In this document: one piece after another, positions 24,901-39,900 of the stretch
How the letters are laid out: each line of letters begins with the position of its first letter
Numbering within the stretch: position 1 is the stretch's first letter
DNA from: Leidyana gryllorum EB-2025a
Lineage: Eukaryota; Apicomplexa
Assembly (NCBI GenBank): GCA_048772705.1
Contig: JBLWGC010000121.1
Coordinates: 124,001 to 188,000 of the forward strand
Direction: 5' to 3'
DNA length: 64,000 nt
Translations under genes and position numbers: made by a program
Notes under the pieces: generated by a model
What the model was told of the DNA's origin: nothing
What the model saw: only the letters and a program-made list of their open reading frames with translations
The model's database searches: none

Positions 24901-27900
24901 GAGCACCGTTGAGGTCACTCAATCCACTGACGAGAGCACCTCTGAGGTCACTCAATCCACTGACGACAGCACCGTTGAGGTCACTCAATCCACTGACGAC
25001 AGCACCGCTGAGGTCACTCAATCCACTGACGACAGCACCGCTGAGGTCACTCAATCCACTGACGACAGCACCGTTGAGGTCACTCAATCCACTGACGAGA
25101 GCACCGCTGAGGTCACTCAATCCACTGACGAGAGCACCGTTGAGGTCACTCAATCCACTGACGAGAGCACCGCTGAGGTCACTCAATCCACTGACGAGAG
25201 CACCGTTGAGGTCACTCAATCCACTGACGACAGCACCGTTGAGGTCACTCAATCCACTGACGACAGCACCGTTGAGGTCACTCAATCCACTGACGAGAGC
25301 ACCGCTGAGGTCACTCAATCCACTGACGAGAGCACCGTTGAGGTCACTCAGTCTACTGACGACAGCACCGTTGAGGTCACTCAATCCACTGACGACAGCA
25401 CCGCTGAGGTCACTCAGTCTACTGTCGACAGCACCGCTGAGGTCACTCAATCCACTGACGAGAGCACCGCTGAGGTCACTCAATCCACTGACGACAGCAC
25501 CGCTGAGGTCACTCAATCCACTGACGACAGCACCGCTGAGGTCACTCAATCCACTGACGACAGCACCGCTGAGGTCACTCAATCCACTGACGAGAGCACC
25601 GTTGAGGTCACTCAATCCACTGACGAGAGCACCGTTGAGGTCACTCAATCCACTGACGAGAGCACCGTTGAGGTCACTCAATCCACTGACGAGAGCACCG
25701 TTGAGGTCACTCAATCCACTGACGAGAGCACCGCTGAGGTCACTCAATCCACTGACGACAGCACCGTTGAGGTCACTCAATCCACTGACGAGAGCACCGC
25801 TGAGGTCACTCAATCCACTGACGAGAGCACCGCTGAGGTCACTCAATCCACTGACGAGAGCACCGCTGAGGTCACTCAATCCACTGACGAGAGCACCGCT
25901 GAGGTCACTCAATCCACTGACGACAGCACCGTTGAGGTCACTCAATCCACTGTCGAGAGCACCGTTGAGGTCACTCAATCCACTGACGACAGCACCGTTG
26001 AGGTCACTCAATCCACTGACGAGAGCACCGTTGAGGTCACTCAATCCACTGACGAGAGCACCGTTGAGGTCACTCCATCCACTGAGGAGAGCACCTCTGA
26101 GGTCACTCCATCCACTGACGACAGCACCGTTGAGGTCACTCAATCCACTGTCGAGAGCACCTCTGAGGTCACTCAATCCACTGTCGAGAGCACCGTTGAG
26201 GTCACTCAATCCACTGACGACAGCACCGCTGAGGTCACTCCATCCACTGACGACAGCACCGTTGAGGTCACTCAGTCTACTGACGAGAGCACCGCTGAGG
26301 TCACTCAATCCACTGACGACAGCACCGCTGAGGTCACTCAATCCACTGACGACAGCACCGCTGAGGTCACTCAATCCACTGACGAGAGCACCGTTGAGGT
26401 CACTCAATCCACTGACGACAGCACCGCTGAGGTCACTCAGTCTACTGTCGAGAGCACCGTTGAGGTCACTCAGTCTACTGACGACAGCACCGTTGAGGTC
26501 ACTCAATCCATTGACGACAGCACCGTTGAGGTCACTCAATCCACTGACGAGAGCACCGCTGAGGTCACTCAATCCACTGACGACAGCACCGCTGAGGTCA
26601 CTCAATCCACTGACGACAGCACCGCTGAGGTCACTCAATCCACTGACGACAGCACCGCTGAGGTCACTCAATCCACTGACGACAGCACCGCTGAGGTCAC
26701 TCAATCCACTGAGGAGAGCACCGTTGAGGTCACTCAGTCTACTGACGACAGCACCGTTGAGGTCACTCAATCCATTGACGACAGCACCGTTGAGGTCACT
26801 CAATCCACTGACGAGAGCACCGTTGAGGTCACTCAATCCACTGACGAGAGCACCTCTGAGGTCACTCAATCCACTGACGACAGCACCGTTGAGGTCACTC
26901 AATCCACTGACGAGAGCACCGTTGAGGTCACTCAATCCACTGACGAGAGCACCGTTGAGGTCACTCAATCCACTGACGAGAGCACCGCTGAGGTCACTCA
27001 ATCCACTGACGAGAGCACCGTTGAGGTCACTCAATCCACTGACGAGAGCACCGTTGAGGTCACTCAATCCACTGACGACAGCACCGTTGAGGTAACTCAA
27101 TCCACTGACGAGAGCACCGTTGAGGTAACTCAATCCACTGACGAGAGCACCGTTGAGGTAACTCAATCCACTGACGACAGCACCGCTGAGGTCACTCAGT
27201 CTACTGTCGAGAGCACCGTTGAGGTCACTCAGTCTACTGACGAGAGCACCGTTGAGGTCACTCAATCCACTGACGAGAGCACCGCTGAGGTCACTCATCC
27301 ACTGAGAGAGCACCGTGAGGTCACTCAATCCACTGACGACAGCACCGCTGAGGTCACTCAATCCACTGACGAGAGCACCGTTGAGGTCACTCAATCCACT
27401 GACGAGAGCACCGTTGAGGTCACTCAATCCACTGACGAGAGCACCGCTGAGGTCACTCAATCCACTGACGAGAGCACCGCTGAGGTCACTCAATCCACTG
27501 ACGAGAGCACCGCTGAGGTCACTCAATCCACTGACGACAGCACCGCTGAGGTCACTCAATCCACTGACGAGAGCACCGTTGAGGTCACTCAATCCACTGA
27601 CGAGAGCACCGTTGAGGTCACTCAATCCACTGACGAGAGCACCGTTGAGGTCACTCAATCCACTGACGAGAGCACCGTTGAGGTCACTCAATCCACTGAC
27701 GAGAGCACCGCTGAGGTCACTCAATCCACTGAGGAGAGCACCGTTGAGGTCACTCCATCCACTGACGACAGCACCGCTGAGGTCACTCAATCCACTGAGG
27801 AGAGCACCGTTGAGGTCACTCAATCCACTGAGGAGAGCACCGTTGAGGTCACTCAATCCACTGAGGAGAGCACCGTTGAGGTCACTCCATCCACTGACGA

Positions 27901-30900
27901 CAGCACCGCTGAGGTCACTCAATCCACTGAGGAGAGCACCGTTGAGGTCACTCCATCCACTGACGACAGCACCGTTGAGGTCACTCCATCCACTGACGAC
28001 AGCACCGCTGAGGTCACTCAATCCACTGACGAGAGCACCGTTGAGGTCACTCCATCCACTGAGGAGAGCACCGCTGAGGTCACTCCATCCACTGACGAGA
28101 GCACCGCTGAGGTCACTCAATCCACTGAGGAGAGCACCGTTGAGGTCACTCCATCCACTGACGACAGCACCGCTGAGGTCACTCAATCCACTGAGGAGAG
28201 CACCGCTGAGGTCACTCAATCCACTGACGACAGCACCGCTGAGGTCACTCAATCCACTGAGGAGAGCACCGTTGAGGTCACTCAATCCACTGAGGAGAGC
28301 ACCGTTGAGGTCACTCAATCCACTGACGACAGCACCGCTGAGGTCACTCAATCCACTGACGACAGCACCGTTGAGGTCACTCAATCCACTGAGGAGAGCA
28401 CCGCTGAGGTCACTCAATCCACTGAGGAGAGCACCGTTGAGGTCACTCAATCCACTGAGGAGAGCACCGTTGAGGTCACTCAGTCTACTGACGACAGCAC
28501 CGCTGAGGTCACTCAATCCACTGAGGAGAGCACCGTTGAGGTCACTCCATCCACTGACGACAGCACCGCTGAGGTCACTCAATCCACTGACGACAGCACC
28601 GCTGAGGTCACTCAGTCTACTGACGACAGCACCGCTGAGGTCACTCAGTCTACTGACGAGAGCACCGTTGAGGTCACTCAATCCACTGAGGAGAGCACCG
28701 TTGAGGTCACTCAATCCACTGACGACAGCACCGTTGAGGTCACTCAATCCACTGAGGAGAGCACCGCTGAGGTCACTCAATCCACTGAGGAGAGCACCGT
28801 TGAGGTCACTCCATCCACTGAGGAGAGCACCGTTGAGGTCACTCCATCCACTGACGACAGCACCGCTGAGGTCACTCAGTCTACTGACGAGAGCACCGTT
28901 GAGGTCACTCAATCCACTGAGGAGAGCACCGTTGAGGTCACTCCATCCACTGACGACAGCACCGCTGAGGTCACTCAATCCACTGACGAGAGCACCGTTG
29001 AGGTCACTCAATCCACTGAGGAGAGCACCGTTGAGGTCACTCAATCCACTGACGACAGCACCGCTGAGGTCACTCAATCCACTGACGACAGCACCGTTGA
29101 GGTCACTCAATCCACTGAGGAGAGCACCGCTGAGGTCACTCAATCCACTGAGGAGAGCACCGTTGAGGTCACTCAATCCACTGACGACAGCACCGCTGAG
29201 GTCACTCAATCCACTGACGACAGCACCGTTGAGGTCACTCCATCCACTGACGAGAGCACCGTTGAGGTCACTCAATCCACTGAGGAGAGCACCGTTGAGG
29301 TCACTCAATCCACTGAGGAGAGCACCGTTGAGGTCACTCAATCCACTGACGACAGCACCGCTGAGGTCACTCAATCCACTGACGACAGCACCGTTGAGGT
29401 CACTCAATCCACTGAGGAGAGCACCGCTGAGGTCACTCAATCCACTGAGGAGAGCACCGTTGAGGTCACTCAATCCACTGACGAGAGCACCGTTGAGGTC
29501 ACTCAATCCACTGACGACAGCACCGTTGAGGTCACTCAATCCACTGACGAGAGCACCGCTGAGGTCACTCAATCCACTGAGGAGAGCACCGTTGAGGTCA
29601 CTCAATCCACTGACGACAGCACCGTTGAGGTCACTCAATCCACTGACGACAGCACCGCTGAGGTCACTCCATCCACTGACGACAGCACCGTTGAGGTCAC
29701 TCAATCCACTGACGAGAGCACCGCTGAGGTCACTCAATCCACTGACGAGAGCACCGTTGAGGTCACTCAATCCACTGACGACAGCACCGCTGAGGTCACT
29801 CAATCCACTGACGACAGCACCGTTGAGGTCACTCAATCCACTGAGGAGAGCACCGCTGAGGTCACTCAATCCACTGAGGAGAGCACCGTTGAGGTCACTC
29901 AATCCACTGAGGAGAGCACCGTTGAGGTCACTCAATCCACTGACGACAGCACCGCTGAGGTCACTCAATCCACTGACGACAGCACCGTTGAGGTCACTCA
30001 ATCCACTGACGACAGCACCGTTGAGGTCACTCAGTCTACTGACGAGAGCACCGTTGAGGTCACTCAGTCTACTGACGAGAGCACCGTTGAGGTCACTCAA
30101 TCCACTGAGGAGAGCACCGTTGAGGTCACTCAATCCACTGACGACAGCACCGCTGAGGTCACTCAATCCACTGAGGAGAGCACCGTTGAGGTCACTCAAT
30201 CCACTGAGGAGAGCACCGCTGAGGTCACTCAATCCACTGAGGAGAGCACCGTTGAGGTCACTCAATCCACTGACGACAGCACCGTTGAGGTCACTCAGTC
30301 TACTGACGACAGCACCGTTGAGGTCACTCAATCCACTGAGGAGAGCACCGTTGAGGTCACTCAATCCACTGACGAGAGCACCGTTGAGGTCACTCAATCC
30401 ACTGACGAGAGCACCGTTGAGGTCACTCAGTCTACTGACGAGAGCACCGTTGAGGTCACTCAGTCTACTGACGAGAGCACCGTTGAGGTCACTCAATCTA
30501 CTGACGAGAGCACCGTTGAGGTCACTCAATCCACTGAGGAGAGCACCGTTGAGGTCACTCAGTCTACTGACGACAGCACCGCTGAGATCACTCAATCCAC
30601 TGACGAGAGCACCGTTGAGGTCACTCAGTCTACTGACGAGAGCACCGTTGAGGTCACTCAGTCTACTGACGAGAGCACCGTTGAGGTCACTCAATCCACT
30701 GACGAGAGCACCGTTGAGGTCACTCAATCCACTGAGGAGAGCACCGTTGAGGTCACTCAGTCTACTGACGACAGCACCGCTGAGATCACTCAATCCACTG
30801 AGGAGAGCACCGTTGAGGTCACTCAGTCTACTGACGACAGCACCGCTGAGATCACTCAATCCACTGACGAGAGCACCGTTGAGGTCACTCAATCCACTGA

Positions 30901-33900
30901 CGAGAGCACCGTTGAGGTCACTCAGTCTACTGACGACAGCACCGCTGAGGTCACTCAATCCACTGAGGAGAGCACCGTTGAGGTCACTCAATCCACTGAG
31001 GAGAGCACCGCTGAGGTCACTCAATCCACTGAGGAGAGCACCGTTGAGGTCACTCAATCCACTGACGACAGCACCGTTGAGGTCACTCAGTCTACTGACG
31101 ACAGCACCGTTGAGGTCACTCAATCCACTGACGACAGCACCGTTGAGGTCACTCAATCCACTGACGAGAGCACCGTTGAGGTCACTCAATCCACTGACGA
31201 GAGCACCGTTGAGGTCACTCAGTCTACTGACGAGAGCACCGTTGAGGTCACTCAGTCTACTGACGACAGCACCGTTGAGGTCACTCAATCCATTGACGAC
31301 AGCACCGCTGAGGTCACTCAATCCACTGAGGAGAGCACCGTTGAGGTCACTCAGTCTACTGACGACAGCACCGCTGAGATCACTCAATCCACTGACGAGA
31401 GCACCGTTGAGGTCACTCAGTCTACTGACGAGAGCACCGTTGAGGTCACTCAGTCTACTGACGAGAGCACCGTTGAGGTCACTCAATCTACTGACGAGAG
31501 CACCGTTGAGGTCACTCAGTCTACTGACGACAGCACCGTTGAGGTCACTCCATCCACTGAGGAGAGCACCGCTGAGATCACTCAATCCACTGAGGAGAGC
31601 ACCGTTGAGGTCACTCAGTCTACTGACGACAGCACCGCTGAGATCACTCAATCCACTGACGAGAGCACCGTTGAGGTCACTCAATCCACTGACGAGAGCA
31701 CCGTTGAGGTCACTCAGTCTACTGACGACAGCACCGCTGAGGTCACTCAATCCACTGAGGAGAGCACCGTTGAGGTCACTCAGTCTACTGACGAGAGCAC
31801 CGCTGAGATCACTCAATCCATTGACGACAGCACCGCTGAGGTCACTCCATCCACTGACGACAGCACCGCTGAGGTCACTCCATCCACTGACGACAGCACC
31901 GCTGAGGTCACTCCATCCACTGACGACAGCACCGTTGAGGTCACTCAATCCACTGACGAGAGCACCGTTGAGGTCACTCAATCCACTGACGACAGCACCG
32001 CTGAGGTCACTCAATCCACTGACGAGAGCACCGTTGAGGTCACTCAATCCACTGACGACAGCACCGCTGAGGTCACTCAGTCTACTGACGAGAGCACCGT
32101 TGAGGTCACTCAATCCACTGACGACAGCACCGCTGAGGTCACTCAGTCTACTGTCGACAGCACCGTTGAGGTCACTCAATCCACTGACGAGAGCACCGCT
32201 GAGGTCACTCAATCCACTGACGACAGCACCGCTGAGGTCACTCAATCCACTGACGAGAGCACCGTTGAGGTCACTCAATCCACTGACGACAGCACCGCTG
32301 AGGTCACTCAATCCACTGACGACAGCACCGCTGAGGTCACTCAATCCACTGACGACAGCACCGCTGAGGTCACTCAGTCTACTGTCGAGAGCACCGTTGA
32401 GGTCACTCAATCCACTGACGAGAGCACCGTTGAGGTCACTCAATCCACTGACGAGAGCACCGTTGAGGTCACTCCATCCACTGAGGAGAGCACCGTTGAG
32501 GTCACTCAATCCACTGACGACAGCACCGCTGAGGTCACTCAATCCACTGACGACAGCACCGTTGAGGTCACTCAATCCACTGACGACAGCACCGCTGAGG
32601 TCACTCAATCCACTGACGACAGCACCGTTGAGGTCACTCAATCCACTGACGACAGCACCGCTGAGGTCACTCAATCCACTGACGACAGCACCGTTGAGGT
32701 CACTCCATCCACTGAGGAGAGCACCGTTGAGGTCACTCAATCCACTGACGACAGCACCGTTGAGGTCACTCCATCCACTGAGGAGAGCACCGTTGAGGTC
32801 ACTCCATCCACTGAGGAGAGCACCGTTGAGGTCACTCCATCCACTGAGGAGAGCACCGTTGAGGTCACTCAGTCTACTGACGAGAGCACCGTTGAGGTCA
32901 CTCAGTCTACTGACGACAGCACCGTTGAGGTCACTCCATCCACTGACGAGAGCACCGTTGAGGTCACTCAATCCACTGACGACAGCACCGTTGAGGTCAC
33001 TCCATCCACTGAGGAGAGCACCGTTGAGGTCACTCAATCCACTGACGACAGCACCGTTGAGGTCACTCCATCCACTGAGGAGAGCACCGTTGAGGTCACT
33101 CCATCCACTGAGGAGAGCACCGTTGAGGTCACTCCATCCACTGAGGAGAGCACCGTTGAGGTCACTCAGTCTACTGACGAGAGCACCGTTGAGGTCACTC
33201 AGTCTACTGACGACAGCACCGTTGAGGTCACTCAGTCTACTGACGACAGCACCGCTGAGGTCACTCAGTCTACTGACGACAGCACCGTTGAGGTCACTCA
33301 ATCCACTGACGACAGCACCGTTGAGGTCACTCCATCCACTGAGGAGAGCACCGTTGAGGTCACTCAGTCTACTGACGAGAGCACCGTTGAGGTCACTCCA
33401 TCCACTGACGACAGCACCGCTGAGATCACTCAATCCACTGACGAGAGCACCGCTGAGGTCACTCAATCCACTGACGACAGCACCGCTGAGGTCACTCAGT
33501 CTACTGACGAGAGCACCGTTGAGGTCACTCAATCCACTGACGAGAGCACCGTTGAGGTCACTCCATCCACTGAGGAGAGCACCGCTGAGATCACTCAATC
33601 CACTGACGAGAGCACCGTTGAGGTCACTCAGTCTACTGACGAGAGCACCGTTGAGGTCACTCAATCTACTGACGACAGCACCGCTGAGGTCACTCAATCC
33701 ACTGACGACAGCACCGTTGAGGTCACTCCATCCACTGACGACAGCACCGCTGAGGTCACTCAATCCACTGACGAGAGCACCGCTGAGGTCACTCAATCCA
33801 CTGACGAGAGCACCGTTGAGGTCACTCCATCCACTGAGGAGAGCACCGCTGAGATCACTCAATCCACTGACGAGAGCACCGTTGAGGTCACTCAGTCTAC

Positions 33901-36900
33901 TGACGAGAGCACCGTTGAGGTCACTCAATCTACTGACGACAGCACCGCTGAGGTCACTCAATCCACTGACGACAGCACCGTTGAGGTCACTCCATCCACT
34001 GAGGAGAGCACCGCTGAGATCACTCAATCCACTGACGAGAGCACCGTTGAGGTCACTCAGTCTACTGACGAGAGCACCGTTGAGGTCACTCAATCCACTG
34101 ACGAGAGCACCGTTGAGGTCACTCCATCCACTGAGGAGAGCACCGTTGAGGTCACTCCATCCACTGAGGAGAGCACCGTTGAGGTCACTCCATCCACTGA
34201 GGAGAGCACCGTTGAGGTCACTCCATCCACTGAGGAGAGCACCGTTGAGGTCACTCAGTCTACTGACGAGAGCACCGTTGAGGTCACTCAGTCTACTGAC
34301 GACAGCACCGTTGAGGTCACTCAGTCTACTGACGACAGCACCGCTGAGGTCACTCAGTCTACTGACGACAGCACCGTTGAGGTCACTCCATCCACTGAGG
34401 AGAGCACCGTTGAGGTCACTCAGTCTACTGACGAGAGCACCGTTGAGGTCACTCCATCCACTGACGACAGCACCGCTGAGATCACTCAATCCACTGACGA
34501 GAGCACCGTTGAGGTCACTCAGTCTACTGACGACAGCACCGTTGAGGTCACTCCATCCACTGAGGAGAGCACCGTTGAGGTCACTCCATCCACTGACGAC
34601 AGCACCGCTGAGGTCACTCCATCCACTGAGGAGAGCACCGTTGAGGTCACTCAGTCTACTGACGACAGCACCGTTGAGGTCACTCCATCCACTGAGGAGA
34701 GCACCGTTGAGGTCACTCCATCCACTGACGACAGCACCGCTGAGATCACTCAATCCACTGACGAGAGCACCGTTGAGGTCACTCCATCCACTGAGGAGAG
34801 CACCGTTGAGGTCACTCCATCCACTGAGGAGAGCACCGTTGAGGTCACTCCATCCACTGACGAGAGCACCGCTGAGGTCACTCAGTCCACTGACGACAGC
34901 ACCGTTGAGGTCACTCAGTCTACTGACGACAGCACCGTTGAGGTCACTCAGTCTACTGACGACAGCACCGTTGAGGTCACTCAGTCTACTGTCGAGAGCA
35001 CCGTTGAGGTCACTCAATCCACTGACGACAGCACCGTTGAGGTCACTGAGTCTACTGACGACGTCACTGAAGTCACTCAATTCACCGATGACATCACTGA
35101 AGTCACTCAGTCCACCGATGAGGTGACTAAGATTACTCAATCCACCGATGACCTCACCGAAGTCACTCAGTCCACCGATGACGTGACTGAGATCACCGAA
35201 ACTACTGATGACGTAACTGAAGGGACCCAATCCACCAATGAAGTGACTGAAATCACTCAGTCCACCGGAGACGTGACTGAGATCACCGAAACTACAGATG
35301 ACGTGACTGAAGTGACTCAATCCACCAATGAAGTGACTGAAATCACTCAGTCCACCGGAGACGTGACTGAGATCACCGAAACTACAGATGACGTGACTGA
35401 AGTGACTCAATCCACCAATGAAGTGACTGAAATCACTCAGCCCACCGGAGACGTGACTGAGATCACCGAAACTACAGATGACGTAACTGAAGTGACTCAA
35501 TCCACCAATGAAGTGACTGAAATCACTCAGTCCACCGGCGACGTGACTGAGATCACCGAGACTACAGATGACGTGACTGAAGTGACTCAGTCCACCGGAG
35601 ACGTGACTGAGATCACCGAAACTACTGATGACGTGACTCAATCCACCAATGAAGTGACTGAAATCAATCAGTCCACCGGAGACGTGACTGAGATCACCGA
35701 AACTACAGATGACGTAACTGAAGTGACTCAATCCACCAATGAAGTGACTGAAATCACTCAGCCCACCGGAGACGTGACTGGGATCACCGAGACTACAGAT
35801 GACGTGACTGAAATCACTCAGTCCACCGGAGACGTGACTGAGATCACCGAAACTACAGATGACGTGACTGAAGTGACTCAATCCACCAATGAAGTGACTG
35901 AAATCACTCAGCCCACCGGAGACGTGACTGAGATCACCGAAACTACAGATGACGTAACTGAAGTGACTCAATCCACCAATGAAGTGACTGAAATCACTCA
36001 GCCCACCGGAGACGTGACTGGGATCACCGAGACTACAGATGACGTGACTGAAGTCACTCAGTCCACCGGAGACGTGACTGAGATCACCGAAACTACTGAT
36101 GACGTAACTGAAGTGACTCAATCCACCAATGAAGTGACTGAAATCACTCAGCCCACCGGAGACGTGACTGAGATCACCGAAACTACAGATGACGTGACTG
36201 AAGTGACTCAATCCACCAATGAAGTGACTGAAATCACTCAGCCCACCGGAGACGTGACTGGGATCACCGAGACTACAGATGACGTGACTGAAGTCACTCA
36301 GTCCACCGGAGACGTGACTGGGATCACCGAGACTACAGATGACGTGACTGAAGTCACTCAGTCCACCGGAGACGTGACTGAGATCACCGAAACTACAGAT
36401 GACGTGACTGAAATCACTCAGTCCACCGGAGACGTGACTGAGATCACCGAAACTACAGATGACGTAACTGAAGTGACCCAATCCACCAATGAAGTGACTG
36501 AAATCACTCAGTCCACCGGAGACGTGACTGAGATCACCGAAACTACAGATGACGTGACTGAAGTCACTCAGTCCACCGGAGACGTGACTGAGATCACCGA
36601 AACTACAGATGACGTGACTGAAGTGACTCAATCCACCAATGAAGTGACTGAAATCACTCAGTCCACCGGAGACGTGACTGAGATCACCGAAACTACTGAT
36701 GACGTAACTGAAGTGACCCAATCCACCAATGAAGTGACTGAAATCACTCAGTCCACCGGAGACGTGACTGAGATCACCGAAACTACAGATGACGTGACTG
36801 AAGTGACTCAATCCACCAATGAAGTGACTGAAATCACTCAGTCCACCGGAGACGTGACTGAGATCACCGAAACTACAGATGACGTGACTGAAGTGACTCA

Positions 36901-39900
36901 GTCCACCGGAGACGTGACTGAGATCACCGAAACTACTGATGACGTGACTCAATCCACCAATGAAGTGACTGAAATCAATCAGTCCACCGGAGACGTGACT
37001 GAGATCACCGAAACTACAGAAGACGTAACTGAAATCACTCAGCCCACTGGAGACGTGACTGAGATCACCGAGACTACAGATGACGTGACTGGAGTCACTC
37101 AGTCCACGGGAGACGTGACTGAGATCACCGAAACTACTGATGACGTAACTGAAGTCACTCAATCCACCAATGAAGTGACTGAAATCACTCAGTCCACCGG
37201 AGACGTGACTGAGATCACCGAAACTACAGATGGCGTGACTGAAATCACTCAGTCCACCGGAGACGTGACTGAGATCACCGAAACTACAGAAGACGTAACT
37301 GAAGTGACTCAATCCACCGGAGACGTGACTGAGATCACCGAAACTACAGATGACGTGACTGAAATCACTCAATCCACGGGAGACGTGACTGAGATCACCG
37401 AAACTACAGAAGACGTAACTGAAGTGACTCAATCCACCGGAGACGTGACTGAAATCACTCAGTCCACCAATGAAGTGACTGAAATCACTCAATCCACCAA
37501 TGAAGTGACTGAAATCACTCAGTCCACCGGAGACGTGACTGAGATCACCGAAACTACAGAAGACGTAACTGAAGTGACTCAATCCACCGGAGACGTGACT
37601 GAGATCACCGAAACTACAGATGACGTGACTGAAATCACTCAATCCACGGGAGACGTGACTGAGATCACCGAAACTACTGATGACGTAACTGAAGTGACTC
37701 AATCCACCGGAGACGTGACTGAAATCACTCAGTCCACCGGAGACGTGACTGAGATCACCGAAACTACAGATGACGTAACTGAAGTGACTCAATCCACCGG
37801 AGACGTGACTGAGATCACCGAAACTACTGATGACGTGACTGAAATCACTCAATCCACGGGAGACGTGACTGAGATCACCGAAACTACTGATGACGTAACT
37901 GAAGTCACTCAATCCACCAATGAAGTGACTGAAATCACTCAGTCCACCGGAGACGTGACTGAGATCACCGAAACTACTGATGACGTAACTGAAGTGACTC
38001 AATCCACCAATGAAGTGACTGAAATCACTCAGTCCACCGGAGACGTGACTGAGATCACCGAAACTACCGGTGCCGTAACTGAAGTGACTCAATCCACCAA
38101 TGAAGTGACTGAAATCACTCAGTCCACCGGAGACGTGACTGAGATCACCGAGACTACCGGTGCCGTAACTGAAGTGACTCAATCCACCGGAGACGTGACT
38201 GAGATCACCGAAACTACAGATGGCGTGACTGAAGTGACTCAATCCACCGGAGACGTGACTGAGATCACCGAAACTACAGATGACGTGACTGAAATCACTC
38301 AATCCACGGGAGACGTGACTGAGATCACCGAAACTACAGAAGACGTAACTGAAGTGACTCAATCCACCGGAGACGTGACTGAAATCACTCAGTCCACCAA
38401 TGAAGTGACTGAAATCACTCAATCCACCAATGAAGTGACTGAAATCACTCAGTCCACCGGAGACGTGACTGAGATCACCGAAACTACAGAAGACGTAACT
38501 GAAGTGACTCAATCCACCGGAGACGTGACTGAGATCACCGAAACTACAGATGACGTGACTGAAATCACTCAATCCACGGGAGACGTGACTGAGATCACCG
38601 AAACTACTGATGACGTAACTGAAGTGACTCAATCCACCGGAGACGTGACTGAAATCACTCAGTCCACCGGAGACGTGACTGAGATCACCGAAACTACAGA
38701 TGACGTAACTGAAGTGACTCAATCCACCGGAGACGTGACTGAGATCACCGAAACTACTGATGACGTGACTGAAATCACTCAATCCACGGGAGACGTGACT
38801 GAGATCACCGAAACTACTGATGACGTAACTGAAGTCACTCAATCCACCAATGAAGTGACTGAAATCACTCAGTCCACCGGAGACGTGACTGAGATCACCG
38901 AAACTACTGATGACGTAACTGAAGTGACTCAATCCACCAATGAAGTGACTGAAATCACTCAGTCCACCGGAGACGTGACTGAGATCACCGAAACTACCGG
39001 TGCCGTAACTGAAGTGACTCAATCCACCAATGAAGTGACTGAAATCACTCAGTCCACCGGAGACGTGACTGAGATCACCGAGACTACCGGTGCCGTAACT
39101 GAAGTGACTCAATCCACCGGAGACGTGACTGAGATCACCGAAACTACAGATGGCGTGACTGAAGTGACTCAATCCACCGGAGACGTGACTGAGATCACCG
39201 AAACTACAGATGACGTGACTGAAGTGACTCAATCCACCAATGAAGTGACTGAAGTCACTCAGTCCACCGGAGACGTGACTGAGATCACCGAAACTACAGA
39301 TGACGTAACTGAAGTGACCCAATCCACCAATGAAGTGACTGAAATCACTCAGTCCACCGGAGACGTGACTGAGATCACCGAAACTACAGATGACGTGACT
39401 GAAGTCACTCAGTCCACCGGAGACGTGACTGAGATCACCGAAACTACTGATGACGTAACTGAAGTGACTCAATCCACCAATGAAGTGACTGAAATCACTC
39501 AGTCCACCGGAGACGTGACTGAGATCACCGAAACTACAGATGACGTGACTGAAGTCACTCAGTCCACCGGAGACGTGACTGAGATCACCGAAACTACTGA
39601 TGACGTAACTGAAGTGACCCAATCCACCAATGAAGTGACTGAAATCACTCAGTCCACCGGAGACGTGACTGAGATCACCGAAACTACAGATGACGTAACT
39701 GAAGTGACTCAATCCACCGGAGACGTGACTGAGATCACCGAAACTACAGATGACGTGACTGAAGTGACTCAATCCACCAATGAAGTGACTGAAGTCACTC
39801 AGTCCACCGGAGACGTGACTGAGATCACCGAAACTACAGATGACGTGACTGAAGTGACTCAATCCACCAATGAAGTGACTGAAATCACTCAGTCCACCGG

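Noticed and set aside
22503-35126. Long plus-strand frames rich in APLRSLNPLT over blocks C-D
   Set aside because: A frame-shifted reading of the 33-bp unit. It ends where the unit changes and has no independent start or tail.
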